NCBI RefSeq assembly: GCF_963675455.1
Contig: NZ_OY776217.1
Span: 372,001 to 436,000 of the forward strand
Reading direction: 5' to 3'
From: Emcibacter sp.
GTDB taxonomy: Bacteria; Pseudomonadota; Alphaproteobacteria; Sphingomonadales; Emcibacteraceae
DNA: 64,000 nucleotides
This document shows positions 43,838 to 52,372 of the stretch, piece by piece. The number at the start of each line of letters is the position of its first letter. Position 1 is the stretch's first letter. The notes beneath the pieces were generated by a model. That model was not told the origin of the DNA. It saw nothing but the letters and a program-made list of their open reading frames with translations, and searched no databases. The translations under genes were made by a program, and so were the position numbers.

Positions 43838-45483
43838 TGGCTTTTGTCTTCCATTGCCCTGGGCAGGCGGACGACAAAACGGGCGCCGCTGCGATCTTCC
43901 CGGTTTTGGGCGATGATGGTACCGCCGTGGGATTCCACGATCTGTTTACAGATACTCAGGCCGAGGCCCGAATGTTTGCCGAAGGCCTCGCCTTTGGGCC
44001 GCTCTGAATAAAACCGCGCAAAAATACTTTCCAGCTTGTCTTCGGGAATACCGACGCCTTCGTCCTCCACCACCAGTTCAACCATATTTTTATATTCCCC
44101 GAGCCTGACCCAGACATGCCCGTCCGGCCGGGAAAAAGAAATGGCATTGTCAACCAGATTGCGCGCCACCTGGCCCAGTTGTCCCTCCAGCCCCATCACA
44201 TAATAGGGTTGGTTTTCCATCGACTTGCGGAGCCGGCGGCTGCCGTCCACCTCCAGCACAATAGTCGGTAACTGGTCTTTCTGGGTGGTATCATAGATAT
44301 CGATCAGGGTTTCCAGCATGGCGGTCATATTGACCAGTTCCATCTGGCTGCGGGCAAGTTCCGCATCCAGCCGGGAAGCATCGGAAATATCGGAAATCAG
44401 GCGGTCGAGGCGCTGCACATCCTGCTGGATAATCGCCAGCAGTTTCTGCTTGTCTTCCTCTTTTTTGGCGAACGACAATGTCTCGACGGCACTGCGCAGA
44501 GAGGTTAGCGGATTTTTCAGTTCATGGGCCACATCAGCGGCAAAAGAGGCCACTGCATCAATCTGCCGGGCCAGGGTGTCGGTCATTTGCCGGAGCGAGC
44601 GGCTGAGATCACCGATTTCGTCATTGCGTCCGGAATAGTCAGGAATCTGATAGTCCGGGTTGGTGGCCATCCTGATCCGGTCGGCAGCCCGGGCCAGCCG
44701 CAGAACCGGCTGCACAATGGTCCGCGCCTGGAAAATGGACAGGGTCAGAGTGATCAGCAGGGCGGCAAAAAAGAGTTTCAGAATGGTCATGCGGGCATCC
44801 TGCACCGCCTCCCGGATATCGCGATCATCCGCGGACAGCATCAACGCCCCGAGCACCCGCCGGAACCGCTGTACCGGAACCGCGACCGTAATAATATCAA
44901 ACCGCTCGGTCAGCACCCGGATACGGTAACTGCTTTCCCCGGCCATGGCCTCCATGACCTCCGGATAATGTTCCGCCACTTCATTGGCGGTTTCCTTGTA
45001 TTCACCAAGGGCATATCTTCTGTTCAGGCGGTCAAGAAGGCTGGATATCTCCCAACTGACGGTATCCCAGAAACTGGCCAGCCCCCCGTCCGGCGGCAGG
45101 GGATTGACAACGATAGACTGTTCAATGGCCAGATCGCGGCTGTCGATGAGCTTGGTTCCCGACACATCGAAAAAGCGGGTCCTGTTCTGGGTCACATCCA
45201 CAAGCCGCATGATGATCTGCTGGGCCGGGATCAGATCAACCTCGGTGGTGTCCGGCCCGCCGGTGGCCGCCTCGCCCAGGGCGCCGGCCATGATCTCAGC
45301 ATCCTTCATCAGGGAATCAATCCGCGAGTGGATCAGGGTTTCCTGCAGGTCATCCACATACAGGATGCCGCCGCCGAGAAAGATCAGCGCGATAACATTC
45401 ACCAGCAGGATCCGTATGGTCAACGGAGAAACCCGGCGCTTTGGCCGGGTCCTGATGAGGGGTGCCTTTGGGTTCGAGGTCAT
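43834..45483 (-). CDS. chvG: ChvG/ExoS-type sensor histidine kinase
   Basis: 549 residues. One transmembrane helix near 22-42, a large periplasmic sensor domain with VDVTQNRTRFFDVSGTKLID, a second helix near 233-252, HAMP, then DHp with His320 in FAADVAHELKNPLTSLRSA and the HATPase domain (NLVDNAISFSRPDG, VEDEGVGIPEDKLE). ChvG senses envelope conditions and acidity in rhizobia and phosphorylates ChvI. The order chvI-chvG-hprK-PTS is conserved. Confidence 0.92.
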   Translation of the reverse strand: MTSNPKAPLIRTRPKRRVSPLTIRILLVNVIALIFLGGGILYVDDLQETLIHSRIDSLMKDAEIMAGALGEAATGGPDTTEVDLIPAQQIIMRLVDVTQNRTRFFDVSGTKLIDSRDLAIEQSIVVNPLPPDGGLASFWDTVSWEISSLLDRLNRRYALGEYKETANEVAEHYPEVMEAMAGESSYRIRVLTERFDIITVAVPVQRFRRVLGALMLSADDRDIREAVQDARMTILKLFFAALLITLTLSIFQARTIVQPVLRLARAADRIRMATNPDYQIPDYSGRNDEIGDLSRSLRQMTDTLARQIDAVASFAADVAHELKNPLTSLRSAVETLSFAKKEEDKQKLLAIIQQDVQRLDRLISDISDASRLDAELARSQMELVNMTAMLETLIDIYDTTQKDQLPTIVLEVDGSRRLRKSMENQPYYVMGLEGQLGQVARNLVDNAISFSRPDGHVWVRLGEYKNMVELVVEDEGVGIPEDKLESIFARFYSERPKGEAFGKHSGLGLSICKQIVESHGGTIIAQNREDRSGARFVVRLPRAMEDKSQ

Positions 45484-45531
45484 CAGATATGTCTAGCGCA
45501 AATATCCGGCCCTATCAACTTTGCCGAACCC

Positions 45532-46236
45532 TCAACTTTCACTATAGCGGTATCCTACGCCATACAGGGTTTCAATGCCGTCAAATTCCTCGTCCACCGC
45601 CCTGAACTTCTTGCGCAGCCGTTTGATGTGACTGTCGATGGTCCGGTCGTCCACATAAACATCGTCATGATAGGCCACATCCATCAACTGATCCCGACTT
45701 TTTACATGACCAGGTCGGTGCGCAAGAGCCTGCAGGATCAGGAATTCCGTGACCGTCAGTTTGACATCCCTGCCGTCCCATTCACACTGATGGCGAACCG
45801 GATCAAGGCGCAGGCGACCACGCACGATCACGCCGTCTTCGTCTTCCCCGGCTGTTGCACTTTTCTTGATGGCCTCCACCCGGCGCAGGACCGTCTTGAT
45901 CCTCTCGATCAGCAGGCGCTGGCTGAAAGGTTTTTTAATATAATCGTCGGCGCCCATTTTAAGGCCGAGCATTTCATCAATTTCATCATCCTTGGAGGTC
46001 AGGAAAATTACCGGGAAATTATGTTTTTCCCGCAAGCGGCGCAACAGCTCCATGCCGTCCATGCGCGGCATCTTGATATCAAGCACGGCCATATCGGTGC
46101 CGTTCTTGTTGAGCCCCTCCAATGCGGCTGCCCCATCCGTATAAGTCTTTACGGTAAATCCCTCCGCCTCAAGGGCCATACTTACAGACGTCAGGATGTT
46201 CTGATCGTCATCCACCAAAGTAATTGTTGTCGCCAT
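45532..46236 (-). CDS. chvI: ChvI-type OmpR/PhoB response regulator
   Basis: 234 residues. Receiver domain with acidic residues Asp9-Asp11, phospho-acceptor Asp53 in AVLDIKMPRMDG and Lys in FLTSKDDE; C-terminal winged helix with LTVTEFLILQALAHRPGHV, DRTIDSHIKRLRKKFRAVD and ETLYGVGYRY. Partner of ChvG. The pckA gene that is often divergent from chvI in related genomes is absent here; a DnaJ-domain gene takes its place. Confidence 0.93.
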   Translation of the reverse strand: MATTITLVDDDQNILTSVSMALEAEGFTVKTYTDGAAALEGLNKNGTDMAVLDIKMPRMDGMELLRRLREKHNFPVIFLTSKDDEIDEMLGLKMGADDYIKKPFSQRLLIERIKTVLRRVEAIKKSATAGEDEDGVIVRGRLRLDPVRHQCEWDGRDVKLTVTEFLILQALAHRPGHVKSRDQLMDVAYHDDVYVDDRTIDSHIKRLRKKFRAVDEEFDGIETLYGVGYRYSES

Positions 46237-46419
46237 TTAGCTTTTTTTCCTTATCTTGCAACCAATTCCGGTAAACAGTATCACGAAACCGTGGCAAGAT
46301 TAAGAATTTCCGACAGGACCTAAAAATGCCTTCCGCGCGACACTATATGGAAAAAAACTTTATTGATTGACGCTATGTTTTACTGTTAATCATGAACGTC
46401 ACTCAATGAGCCGGAAATT

Positions 46420-46917
46420 ATGACGAGATCAAAAAGCTGGGGATTTCCCCGATGGGATGGATACCACGTACAGCGCGAGCCTGTTTCGGTCAGGCTGTGT
46501 GACTTTGATGGTTGCGACGAGCCCGGTGATTATCCGGCGCCGAAGGCCCCTGATTCTCCGGAAAAATGGCACTTCTGTCAGCGGCATGTGGCGGAATATA
46601 ACCAGAACTGGAATTATTTCTCCGGCCGCAACAAGGCGGATGCTTTTCGTCGCGCCCAGGAAGAAGCCCGCGCCAGCGCCGGTTATAAAACCAGCGGCGC
46701 CTATGATGCCGGCCCGGAAGTATACGGTGCCGACCAGCGCCGGGCAGATGCGTTCGAAATCCTTGAACTTGAAGACGACGCCACCCAGGCCGAGATAAAA
46801 TCGGCTTATCGCTCCCTGGCCAAACGATATCATCCGGATACCAACCGGGGTGACAAGCAAGCCGCCATCAAGTTTCAGCAGGTGACCGCCGCCTATCAGG
46901 TCCTGGTTGTAAGATAA
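46420..46917 (+). CDS. DnaJ-domain protein
   Basis: 165 residues. Residues 1-60 contain a cysteine/histidine-containing segment (VRLCDFDGCDEPGDYPAPKA and HFCQRHVAEYNQNWNYF) that may bind a metal. Residues 108-165 form a J domain with the HPD motif in AKRYHPDTNRGDK. It probably stimulates an Hsp70 partner. This type of C-terminal J-domain protein is common in alphaproteobacteria. Divergent from chvI. Confidence 0.88.
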   Translation: MTRSKSWGFPRWDGYHVQREPVSVRLCDFDGCDEPGDYPAPKAPDSPEKWHFCQRHVAEYNQNWNYFSGRNKADAFRRAQEEARASAGYKTSGAYDAGPEVYGADQRRADAFEILELEDDATQAEIKSAYRSLAKRYHPDTNRGDKQAAIKFQQVTAAYQVLVVR

Positions 46918-47048
46918 CCCCGAAAATTCTTTGTAATCCGCCGTTTTTGTCATAATATTGTAACAAAATTATGATTGGCGACAAGGCCCCGCCTTTTTAT
47001 AGTTTGCCGCAATCAAGAACTATAGCGCAGAGCAATCGAAGGGGTGTC

Positions 47049-48638
47049 ATGTATTTTAACGGACCAGAAAATTTTGACCTGGCCACCATCCGGAAAAAAC
47101 TGGAAGAGATCAACGGGCTGTCCCTGATCCGGGAGCTGTCGCTACATCAGGAATTCCTCGACACCTTTGACTGGCGCCTGTTCAACACCCAAAGTTATAT
47201 GATCCGTGAACATCATGGCCAGGAAAACCGCTATCTCTGGCGCCATCTGATGGATGACAGCCAGATAGGCAGCGTCACCCTGCACAGGGATAACCCGGTT
47301 TTCGCCTGGGATTTTCCGGCAAGTCCGATACAGAACCGGCTGGAAAAAATCATTGCCATGCGCCGGCTTCTGCCGGTTCTGTCTCTGCACAGCCAGCGTC
47401 TGGAATTTCATGCCCTGGACAAGGAACAGAAAAAAACAGCGACCCTGTATCTGGATCGAAACGAGGTCACCTGCCCTGCCGCAAAAAGCGACCCCCGCGA
47501 GAACAAAACCGATGCGGAATGGACTCTGCAGCTGCTGCCGGTGCGCGGCTACGAGAAGGAATCCGACAGGATCGTCCGCGGGCTGCAGCAGCTTGGCTTC
47601 CAGCGTCAGAAGCGCCCCTATCTCCATAACGCCCTGAAACGGTTCGATGTTACGCCGGGACAATATAGCTCCAAGCTGAACATAAAATTATCCGAAACCG
47701 CCCCGGCGGCCGCGGCAACCACAAAAATCCTGAAAACCCTGTTCGCCACAATGCGGGAGAATGAAGCCGGCACCATCGCTGACCTGGATTCCGAATTCCT
47801 GCATGATTACCGGGTCGCGGTCCGCCGCACCCGTTCGGCGCTCAGCCAGATCAGGGACGTCTATGGTGAGGCGGAAACCCGGAAATGGAAGGATGCCTTT
47901 GCCTGGCTCGGCCAGATCACCGGCCCGACGCGGGACCTGGATGTCTACCTGCTGAAGTTCGAAAATTACCGCTCCCTGCTCCCCGGGGAATATCGCGAAA
48001 GCCTCGGTGATTTGAAAAAATTCCTGATTGCCAAACAGTCCACGGAACAGAAAAAACTTGCCCGTTCACTGGCGACGGAAAAATACAGGAAGCTAAAAGA
48101 CGACTATGAAATCTTCCTCGACAGCGAGGACAAGGGCGAGGCGAAAAACGCCGCCCTGCCGATGAAGGAGCTTGCCAGCCGGCGCATCTGGAAAACCTTC
48201 CAGCGCATTGTCAGTGAAGGCAAGGCCATCACCGACGAGAGCCCTGCCGGGGACTTGCACGAGTTACGCAAAACCGGCAAAAAGCTCCGGTATCTGATGG
48301 AATTTTTCCAGAACCTCTATCCGGCTGGCGAAATTAAAAATCTTGTCTCCGGCCTGAAAGTCCTGCAGGAGAACCTTGGCAACTTCCAGGATTATGAAGT
48401 TCAGGCCCAGAGCATTGCCGCCTTTTCCGATGAAATGCAGCAGAAAAACCTGGGCGGCGCCCAGACCTTCATGGCCATGGGAATCCTGGCCGCCCACCTT
48501 CTTGACGGACAGGCCGAGGCCCGCCGGGAATTTGCCGATCGTTTCCGAACATTTGACAGCCCGGAAGCGGAACGAAAATTTAACCAGCTCTTCGGCCCCA
48601 AGTCCGCAAAATCCTCCAAAGGAAACAAGTCATCATGA
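47049..48638 (+). CDS. CHAD-domain protein with degenerate CYTH-like N-terminus
   Basis: 529 residues from ATG 47049 (GAAGGGG ahead). Residues about 220-520 form a CHAD domain, the alpha-helical, histidine-rich fold that binds inorganic polyphosphate: LHDYRVAVRRTRSAL (252-262 core), TGPTRDLDVYLLKF and LHELRKTGKKLRYLMEFF. Residues 1-210 look like a worn CYTH (triphosphate tunnel) domain (FLDTFDWRLFNTQSYMIRE) but lack the ExExK entrance. The C-terminus is Lys/Ser-rich (KSAKSSKGNKSS). Its stop overlaps the start of a ParA ATPase gene. Presumably cytoplasmic and attached to polyphosphate. Confidence 0.88.
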   Translation: MYFNGPENFDLATIRKKLEEINGLSLIRELSLHQEFLDTFDWRLFNTQSYMIREHHGQENRYLWRHLMDDSQIGSVTLHRDNPVFAWDFPASPIQNRLEKIIAMRRLLPVLSLHSQRLEFHALDKEQKKTATLYLDRNEVTCPAAKSDPRENKTDAEWTLQLLPVRGYEKESDRIVRGLQQLGFQRQKRPYLHNALKRFDVTPGQYSSKLNIKLSETAPAAAATTKILKTLFATMRENEAGTIADLDSEFLHDYRVAVRRTRSALSQIRDVYGEAETRKWKDAFAWLGQITGPTRDLDVYLLKFENYRSLLPGEYRESLGDLKKFLIAKQSTEQKKLARSLATEKYRKLKDDYEIFLDSEDKGEAKNAALPMKELASRRIWKTFQRIVSEGKAITDESPAGDLHELRKTGKKLRYLMEFFQNLYPAGEIKNLVSGLKVLQENLGNFQDYEVQAQSIAAFSDEMQQKNLGGAQTFMAMGILAAHLLDGQAEARREFADRFRTFDSPEAERKFNQLFGPKSAKSSKGNKSS

Positions 48639-49378
48639 AAACGCTTGGTGTCTTTAACATCAAAGGCGGTGTAGGCAAGACCGCCACTGCCGTTAATATT
48701 GCCTACCTTGCCGCACGTGAGGGCTTCAAGGTGCTGTTCTGGGACCTTGATCCACAGGGGTCCTCCACCTATTATTTCCGGGTCAAACCCAGAATCAAGG
48801 GCGGCACCAGGGGACTGGTCGAAAAAAAGCATGAACTTTCCCAGTTGATCAAGGGCACGGACTTCGACAACCTGGATCTGCTGCCGGCCGACTTTTCCTA
48901 TCGCATGCTGGACATCGAGCTGGTGGAAAAGAAACTGACCACCCTGTTTAAGATCCTCAAGCCGGTGACCGACGATTACGACCTGCTGGTGCTGGATTGC
49001 CCGCCCAGCATTTCAGCCCTGTCAGAACATATTTTCTCCATCGTCGACGGCCTGCTGGTGCCGATAATTCCCACAAGCCTGTCCTTGCGCACCTATGAGC
49101 AACTGATGAGTTTCCGGACGGAAAAGGGATATGACAATGCCACAGTCTGGCCGTTCTTCTCCATGGTCGACCGGCGCAAGAAACTGCACCGGGACATCAT
49201 CGAACATGCAGCCGAGGAATATCCTGAGTTCCTCAACAGCTACATCCCTTATTCGAGCACAGTCGAGCAGATGGGTCTGAAACGGGCTCCGGTGCACAGT
49301 TTTGCGCCCTCAAGCCTGCCGGCCCAGATGTATCAGTCCCTGTGGGAGGATACTAAATTTCGCCTGCAACTGACCTGA
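48635..49378 (+). CDS. ParA/MinD-type ATPase coupled to the CHAD gene
   Basis: 247 residues. Deviant Walker A FNIKGGVGKTATAVNIAYLA with the signature Lys10, Walker A' VLFWDLDPQGSS and Walker B DLLVLDCPPSISALSE. It is closely related to ParA-type partition and positioning ATPases, but no parB lies nearby and chromosomal parAB normally sits by gidA/trmE. The four-base overlap with the CHAD gene implies coordinated production, so its cargo may be a CHAD-bound structure (inference). No DNA-binding N-terminal extension is present. Confidence 0.87.
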   Translation: MKTLGVFNIKGGVGKTATAVNIAYLAAREGFKVLFWDLDPQGSSTYYFRVKPRIKGGTRGLVEKKHELSQLIKGTDFDNLDLLPADFSYRMLDIELVEKKLTTLFKILKPVTDDYDLLVLDCPPSISALSEHIFSIVDGLLVPIIPTSLSLRTYEQLMSFRTEKGYDNATVWPFFSMVDRRKKLHRDIIEHAAEEYPEFLNSYIPYSSTVEQMGLKRAPVHSFAPSSLPAQMYQSLWEDTKFRLQLT

Positions 49379-49398
49379 TGAAATAACAAAGCAGGGAG

Positions 49399-49908
49399 TT
49401 ACTTCCCGGCAAGAAGCTCGTCATAGGTCAGGTCCCAGCCGATGAAGGGGTGACTGAACAGATAGGCATTGAAGAAGCGGGCATCCTGGCTCACTTCCCG
49501 GCCGATCCAGTCCGGTTTCAGCACGGCCTCGTCGGCCCGGTCCAGCTCCACCTCGGCGATGATCAGGCCATCATTGACGCCGTGGAAAATATCCACCTCC
49601 CAGAGATGGCCCTTGTAGCCATAGACTTCCCTGGTTTTCTCGATCAGGTTGCCGGTGCAGAGCTTGAACAGCAGGGTGGCATCGGCTTCACTGACCTCAT
49701 ATTCCAGCTCATAGCGCTCAATGCGTCCTTTGCTGGATTTGATGCTCAGGATGAATTTGTCGTTCTTCTGGCGGATACGCACCGTATTGCCGCCCTCCCG
49801 GGCGATATAACCCTGCCTGATGGCCTGGCGTTTGACGAGTTCGCCGTCAGGACGACGGGAAACAAGGAATTTCCGTTCGATTTCAACATTCGAAGGATTG
49901 TCAGACAT
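49399..49908 (-). CDS. CYTH-domain protein (triphosphate tunnel family)
   Basis: 169 residues. The ExExK entrance is intact at residues 9-13 in VEIERKFLVSRR, followed by GYIAREGGNTVRIRQKND, basic strands FILSIKSSKGRIERYELEYE, and VEVDIFHGV-like/acidic strands with LIIAEVELDRADEA. Such proteins are usually inorganic triphosphatases or act on other triphosphate groups; adenylate cyclase activity is less likely without further evidence. Convergent with the ParA gene, 20 bases apart. Confidence 0.9.
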   Translation of the reverse strand: MSDNPSNVEIERKFLVSRRPDGELVKRQAIRQGYIAREGGNTVRIRQKNDKFILSIKSSKGRIERYELEYEVSEADATLLFKLCTGNLIEKTREVYGYKGHLWEVDIFHGVNDGLIIAEVELDRADEAVLKPDWIGREVSQDARFFNAYLFSHPFIGWDLTYDELLAGK

Positions 49909-49957
49909 AAAAAATACTCTGTTTACCGGATAATATTCTGGTCAGGGCGATATCAGG

Positions 49958-50386
49958 TCAGGGAAGTATTTTTCCTGCAACTTCACGATAGATATCCAGC
50001 ATATAGAGCCTTTCCAACTGCCGCTTCCTGAACAGGCCGGCACAGATATGTTCCTCGGAGAGGGTCACATCCTTAAGGGAATTGAATTTGACCTTGCAGT
50101 GATAGGTGGCCACACAGATATCCGAACGACCGCGATCGCGGGAACGGACACATAGACCTACCAGGTTCGCCGATCTGATTTTAAGTCCCGTTTCCTCAAG
50201 AATCTCGCGTTCCAGAGTGTCCTCAAGGTCTTCACCGTCATCAAGCTTGCCGCCGGGAAGCTCCCACTCCTTGTCATGTTCCTGAAGCAGGAGAATTTTG
50301 TCCTCGAGGGTAATGACGGCCTTCACCGAAATCGGAAGACCGTCGGCTTTCCTGAACACATCCTTTGCTGTTGGCTTGGCGCCCAT
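49958..50386 (-). CDS. NUDIX hydrolase
   Basis: 142 residues from ATG 50386 (GGGA five bases ahead; a GTG at 50389 is adjacent). The Nudix box GGKLDDGEDLEDTLEREILE, continuing EETGL, matches GX5EX7REUXEEXGU. It hydrolyses a nucleoside diphosphate linked to another group, or possibly polyphosphate chains as some diphosphoinositol polyphosphatases do; the substrate is unknown. Forms part of the CHAD/ParA/CYTH neighbourhood and is transcribed with the CYTH gene. Confidence 0.87.
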   Translation of the reverse strand: MGAKPTAKDVFRKADGLPISVKAVITLEDKILLLQEHDKEWELPGGKLDDGEDLEDTLEREILEETGLKIRSANLVGLCVRSRDRGRSDICVATYHCKVKFNSLKDVTLSEEHICAGLFRKRQLERLYMLDIYREVAGKILP

Positions 50387-50502
50387 CACTTTCCCAAAGT
50401 CGTTAACTGTTATATCTGGTATGGAATTTCCATTCTAACCACCAGATATGGTATTGTCCAGTTTCCCCAGGAAATTAACTATAGCACTGACCGGTTAAGG
50501 TA

Positions 50503-51015
50503 TTATTTCTTTTTCTTAGACTTTTTATCGGATTTTTTCTTGTCAGCCTTCTTTACGGCCTTCTTTTTATCCGTTTTCTTCTTGTCTTTGGACTTTTTAC
50601 CGGCGTCTTTTTTCTTGTCAGCCTTCTTTTTATCGGATTTTTTCTTGTCAGCCTTCTTTTCAGACTTCTTGGTGTCTCTGGACTTTTTACCCGCCGCTTT
50701 TTCTGCAGCCGGCTTTTCGGCCGTTTCTTCTTTTACCGGTGCCGCTTTTTCTGCCACGGCCTTGACGGCTGGTTTCGCGGCCGGTTTTTTCGCTGCAGGC
50801 TTTCTGGCCGCTGGCGCTTTGGCAGCCGAAGAAGAGGTCAGCAAAATGGCCGCCTCAATCACCCGGGACGCCCTCAGGACCGTAAACCCTTGTATTTCTG
50901 ACAGTTTTTCAGGTGTCGCCTTGCTTAACGCCGCAACTGTTTTGATGCCATGCGCCTCCAGAAGTTTCTGGGTGGCCGGACCGATCCCGTTCACATCAGA
51001 CAATGAATATGCCAT
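50503..51015 (-). CDS. Helix-hairpin-helix protein with a long lysine-rich tail
   Basis: 170 residues. Residues 5-57 form a helix-hairpin-helix unit (VNGIGPATQKLLEAHGIKTV and LSEIQGFTVLRASRVIEAAI). Residues 65-100 have repeats of Lys-Pro-Ala-Ala type (KPAAKKPAAKPAVKAVAEKA). Residues 110-170 are almost purely Lys, Asp, Ser and Ala, with repeated DKKKSDKKKADKKK units. The tail resembles histone H1-like bacterial proteins such as AlgP and could bind DNA or polyphosphate. The plus-strand mirror frame (Phe/Leu/Ser-rich) is an artefact of this composition. Confidence 0.82.
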   Translation of the reverse strand: MAYSLSDVNGIGPATQKLLEAHGIKTVAALSKATPEKLSEIQGFTVLRASRVIEAAILLTSSSAAKAPAARKPAAKKPAAKPAVKAVAEKAAPVKEETAEKPAAEKAAGKKSRDTKKSEKKADKKKSDKKKADKKKDAGKKSKDKKKTDKKKAVKKADKKKSDKKSKKKK

Positions 51016-51132
51016 GCACTTCCTCCACTATATTGAAAATATCAGTTCATTTCTGGTAGGCATTGTATGCTTATCCACCCGGCGGGTAAATGACATAAGT
51101 ATGTAGTTTTTGTTACATATTTGTGAATTTTA

Positions 51133-52236
51133 TCACGGTTGCAATCCGCCGTCCAGCCCGCGCCCGGTCATAAGGTACGTGGCAAAACTGGCGAGCCAGT
51201 GCCCGCCGGCATAATGTTCGCCCGTGACTGCCTCAAGCCCGACAATCCGGTGCACCTGGGCCGCATTCAACAGAGCAGCCCGGCGACGATCCCTTTCCGG
51301 CAGCGCGGCCGCGATATTTTCCAGATTCCACGCCCGGGACAGGTTCAGCCCGTCCAGATGAGCAAGTTTGCCGTCAGTCAAATCGCCGACGATACCCGGA
51401 ATCATCCATTTCCAGTTGCCGTTTTTCGGCACCTGCGGCATGAATTTACCGAACCACTTGCTGAATTTTTTCGGCGGCAAAACCCGGCGCATCAGATCCG
51501 CCTCCATCAGGCAGGGAGAGAGAAAGTCCTCCCCCGAGGGTTCATAGGCCAGCGGACATTTCACGTCCTTTTCATGGAATTCAAGAACCCGGCCCACCAG
51601 CATCTGCTCCAGTTCCTCATCCCCGGCCTGCCGCGCCCAGTCCAGTATCAGACCAAAGGCAAAGGCGGTCTGGTTATGGGTGCCGATGCGCACCGGATAG
51701 ACCAGTTTGGGCAGCCAGATTTTGATATTCTGCACGACCACCTCCTCCAGGGGCTCCAGCGTCCTGGCCCACTGATGCCCCAGCGGGTTATCCCACTGCC
51801 TGAGTTCAGTCATCAGCTGCAGGAACCAGGCAAGGCCGTAAGGACGTTCAAAGGAACTGCCCATCCGGGCCTCAAAATAAGCCACTTCGCCAGCCACCCG
51901 GCCCGGTGTGAAGCTTTGGGCAAGCGCCGTCATGATCCCTATCTTATAGTCTCCTTCCGGCCCCACATTCAGCAGCCGCACCAGCATCCAGTGACCGTGC
52001 ACGGCCGAATGCCAGTCGAAACAGCCGTAAAACACCGGATGCAGGTCCCGCGGCGGGGCGACGGCGCTGTCATCCTTCATGCTGTGCGATATTTTGTTGG
52101 GATATTCCCGGTGGATACATTTCAGGGCCAGCGCGGCAAACCGTTCGGCCTGCGCGGCATCGAATACCGGCGCCTCCACCTGGGCCCGGGCCGGCATCGC
52201 CAGAACAAGAAAAGCCAGAACAGTAAGAACCTTCAT
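51133..52236 (-). CDS. DUF2891 family secreted protein
   Basis: 367 residues. Signal peptide MKVLTVLAFLVLAMPARAQ. The conserved core is LHPVFYGCFDWHSAVHGHWMLV with many Trp and His residues, followed by ERPYGLAWFLQLMTELRQW and HNQTAFAFGLILDW. This matches DUF2891, an alpha/alpha-barrel-like family of unknown activity whose fold resembles carbohydrate-active proteins. The C-terminus contains EHYAGGHWLASFATYLMT. Probably periplasmic. Divergent from the MAPEG gene. Confidence 0.85.
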   Translation of the reverse strand: MKVLTVLAFLVLAMPARAQVEAPVFDAAQAERFAALALKCIHREYPNKISHSMKDDSAVAPPRDLHPVFYGCFDWHSAVHGHWMLVRLLNVGPEGDYKIGIMTALAQSFTPGRVAGEVAYFEARMGSSFERPYGLAWFLQLMTELRQWDNPLGHQWARTLEPLEEVVVQNIKIWLPKLVYPVRIGTHNQTAFAFGLILDWARQAGDEELEQMLVGRVLEFHEKDVKCPLAYEPSGEDFLSPCLMEADLMRRVLPPKKFSKWFGKFMPQVPKNGNWKWMIPGIVGDLTDGKLAHLDGLNLSRAWNLENIAAALPERDRRRAALLNAAQVHRIVGLEAVTGEHYAGGHWLASFATYLMTGRGLDGGLQP

Positions 52237-52372
52237 CGTAAACTCCTGAAATATCCCTGCATCTTCTGTTATCCATAGTCGTATGGCCGCAGGTCAATAT
52301 TTGCATAACACAGGCCGGAAATCTCTGGTACCCTGTTCAAACAAAAGCCTGTTCGAAAAAAGGGGAAGTGCA

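Noticed and set aside
44524..46323. 599-codon plus-strand frame spanning chvG and chvI
   Set aside because: Runs antisense through two well-supported genes and contains no domain.
48635..49378. Chromosomal parA partition gene
   Set aside because: No parB, parS-like repeats or gidA/trmE neighbours; coupling to a CHAD gene suggests another cargo.
50276..51106. Long plus-strand frame rich in Phe, Leu and Ser, resembling a membrane protein
   Set aside because: It is the complement of the Lys-rich tail codons (AAG/AAA read as CTT/TTT); no start context or family similarity.
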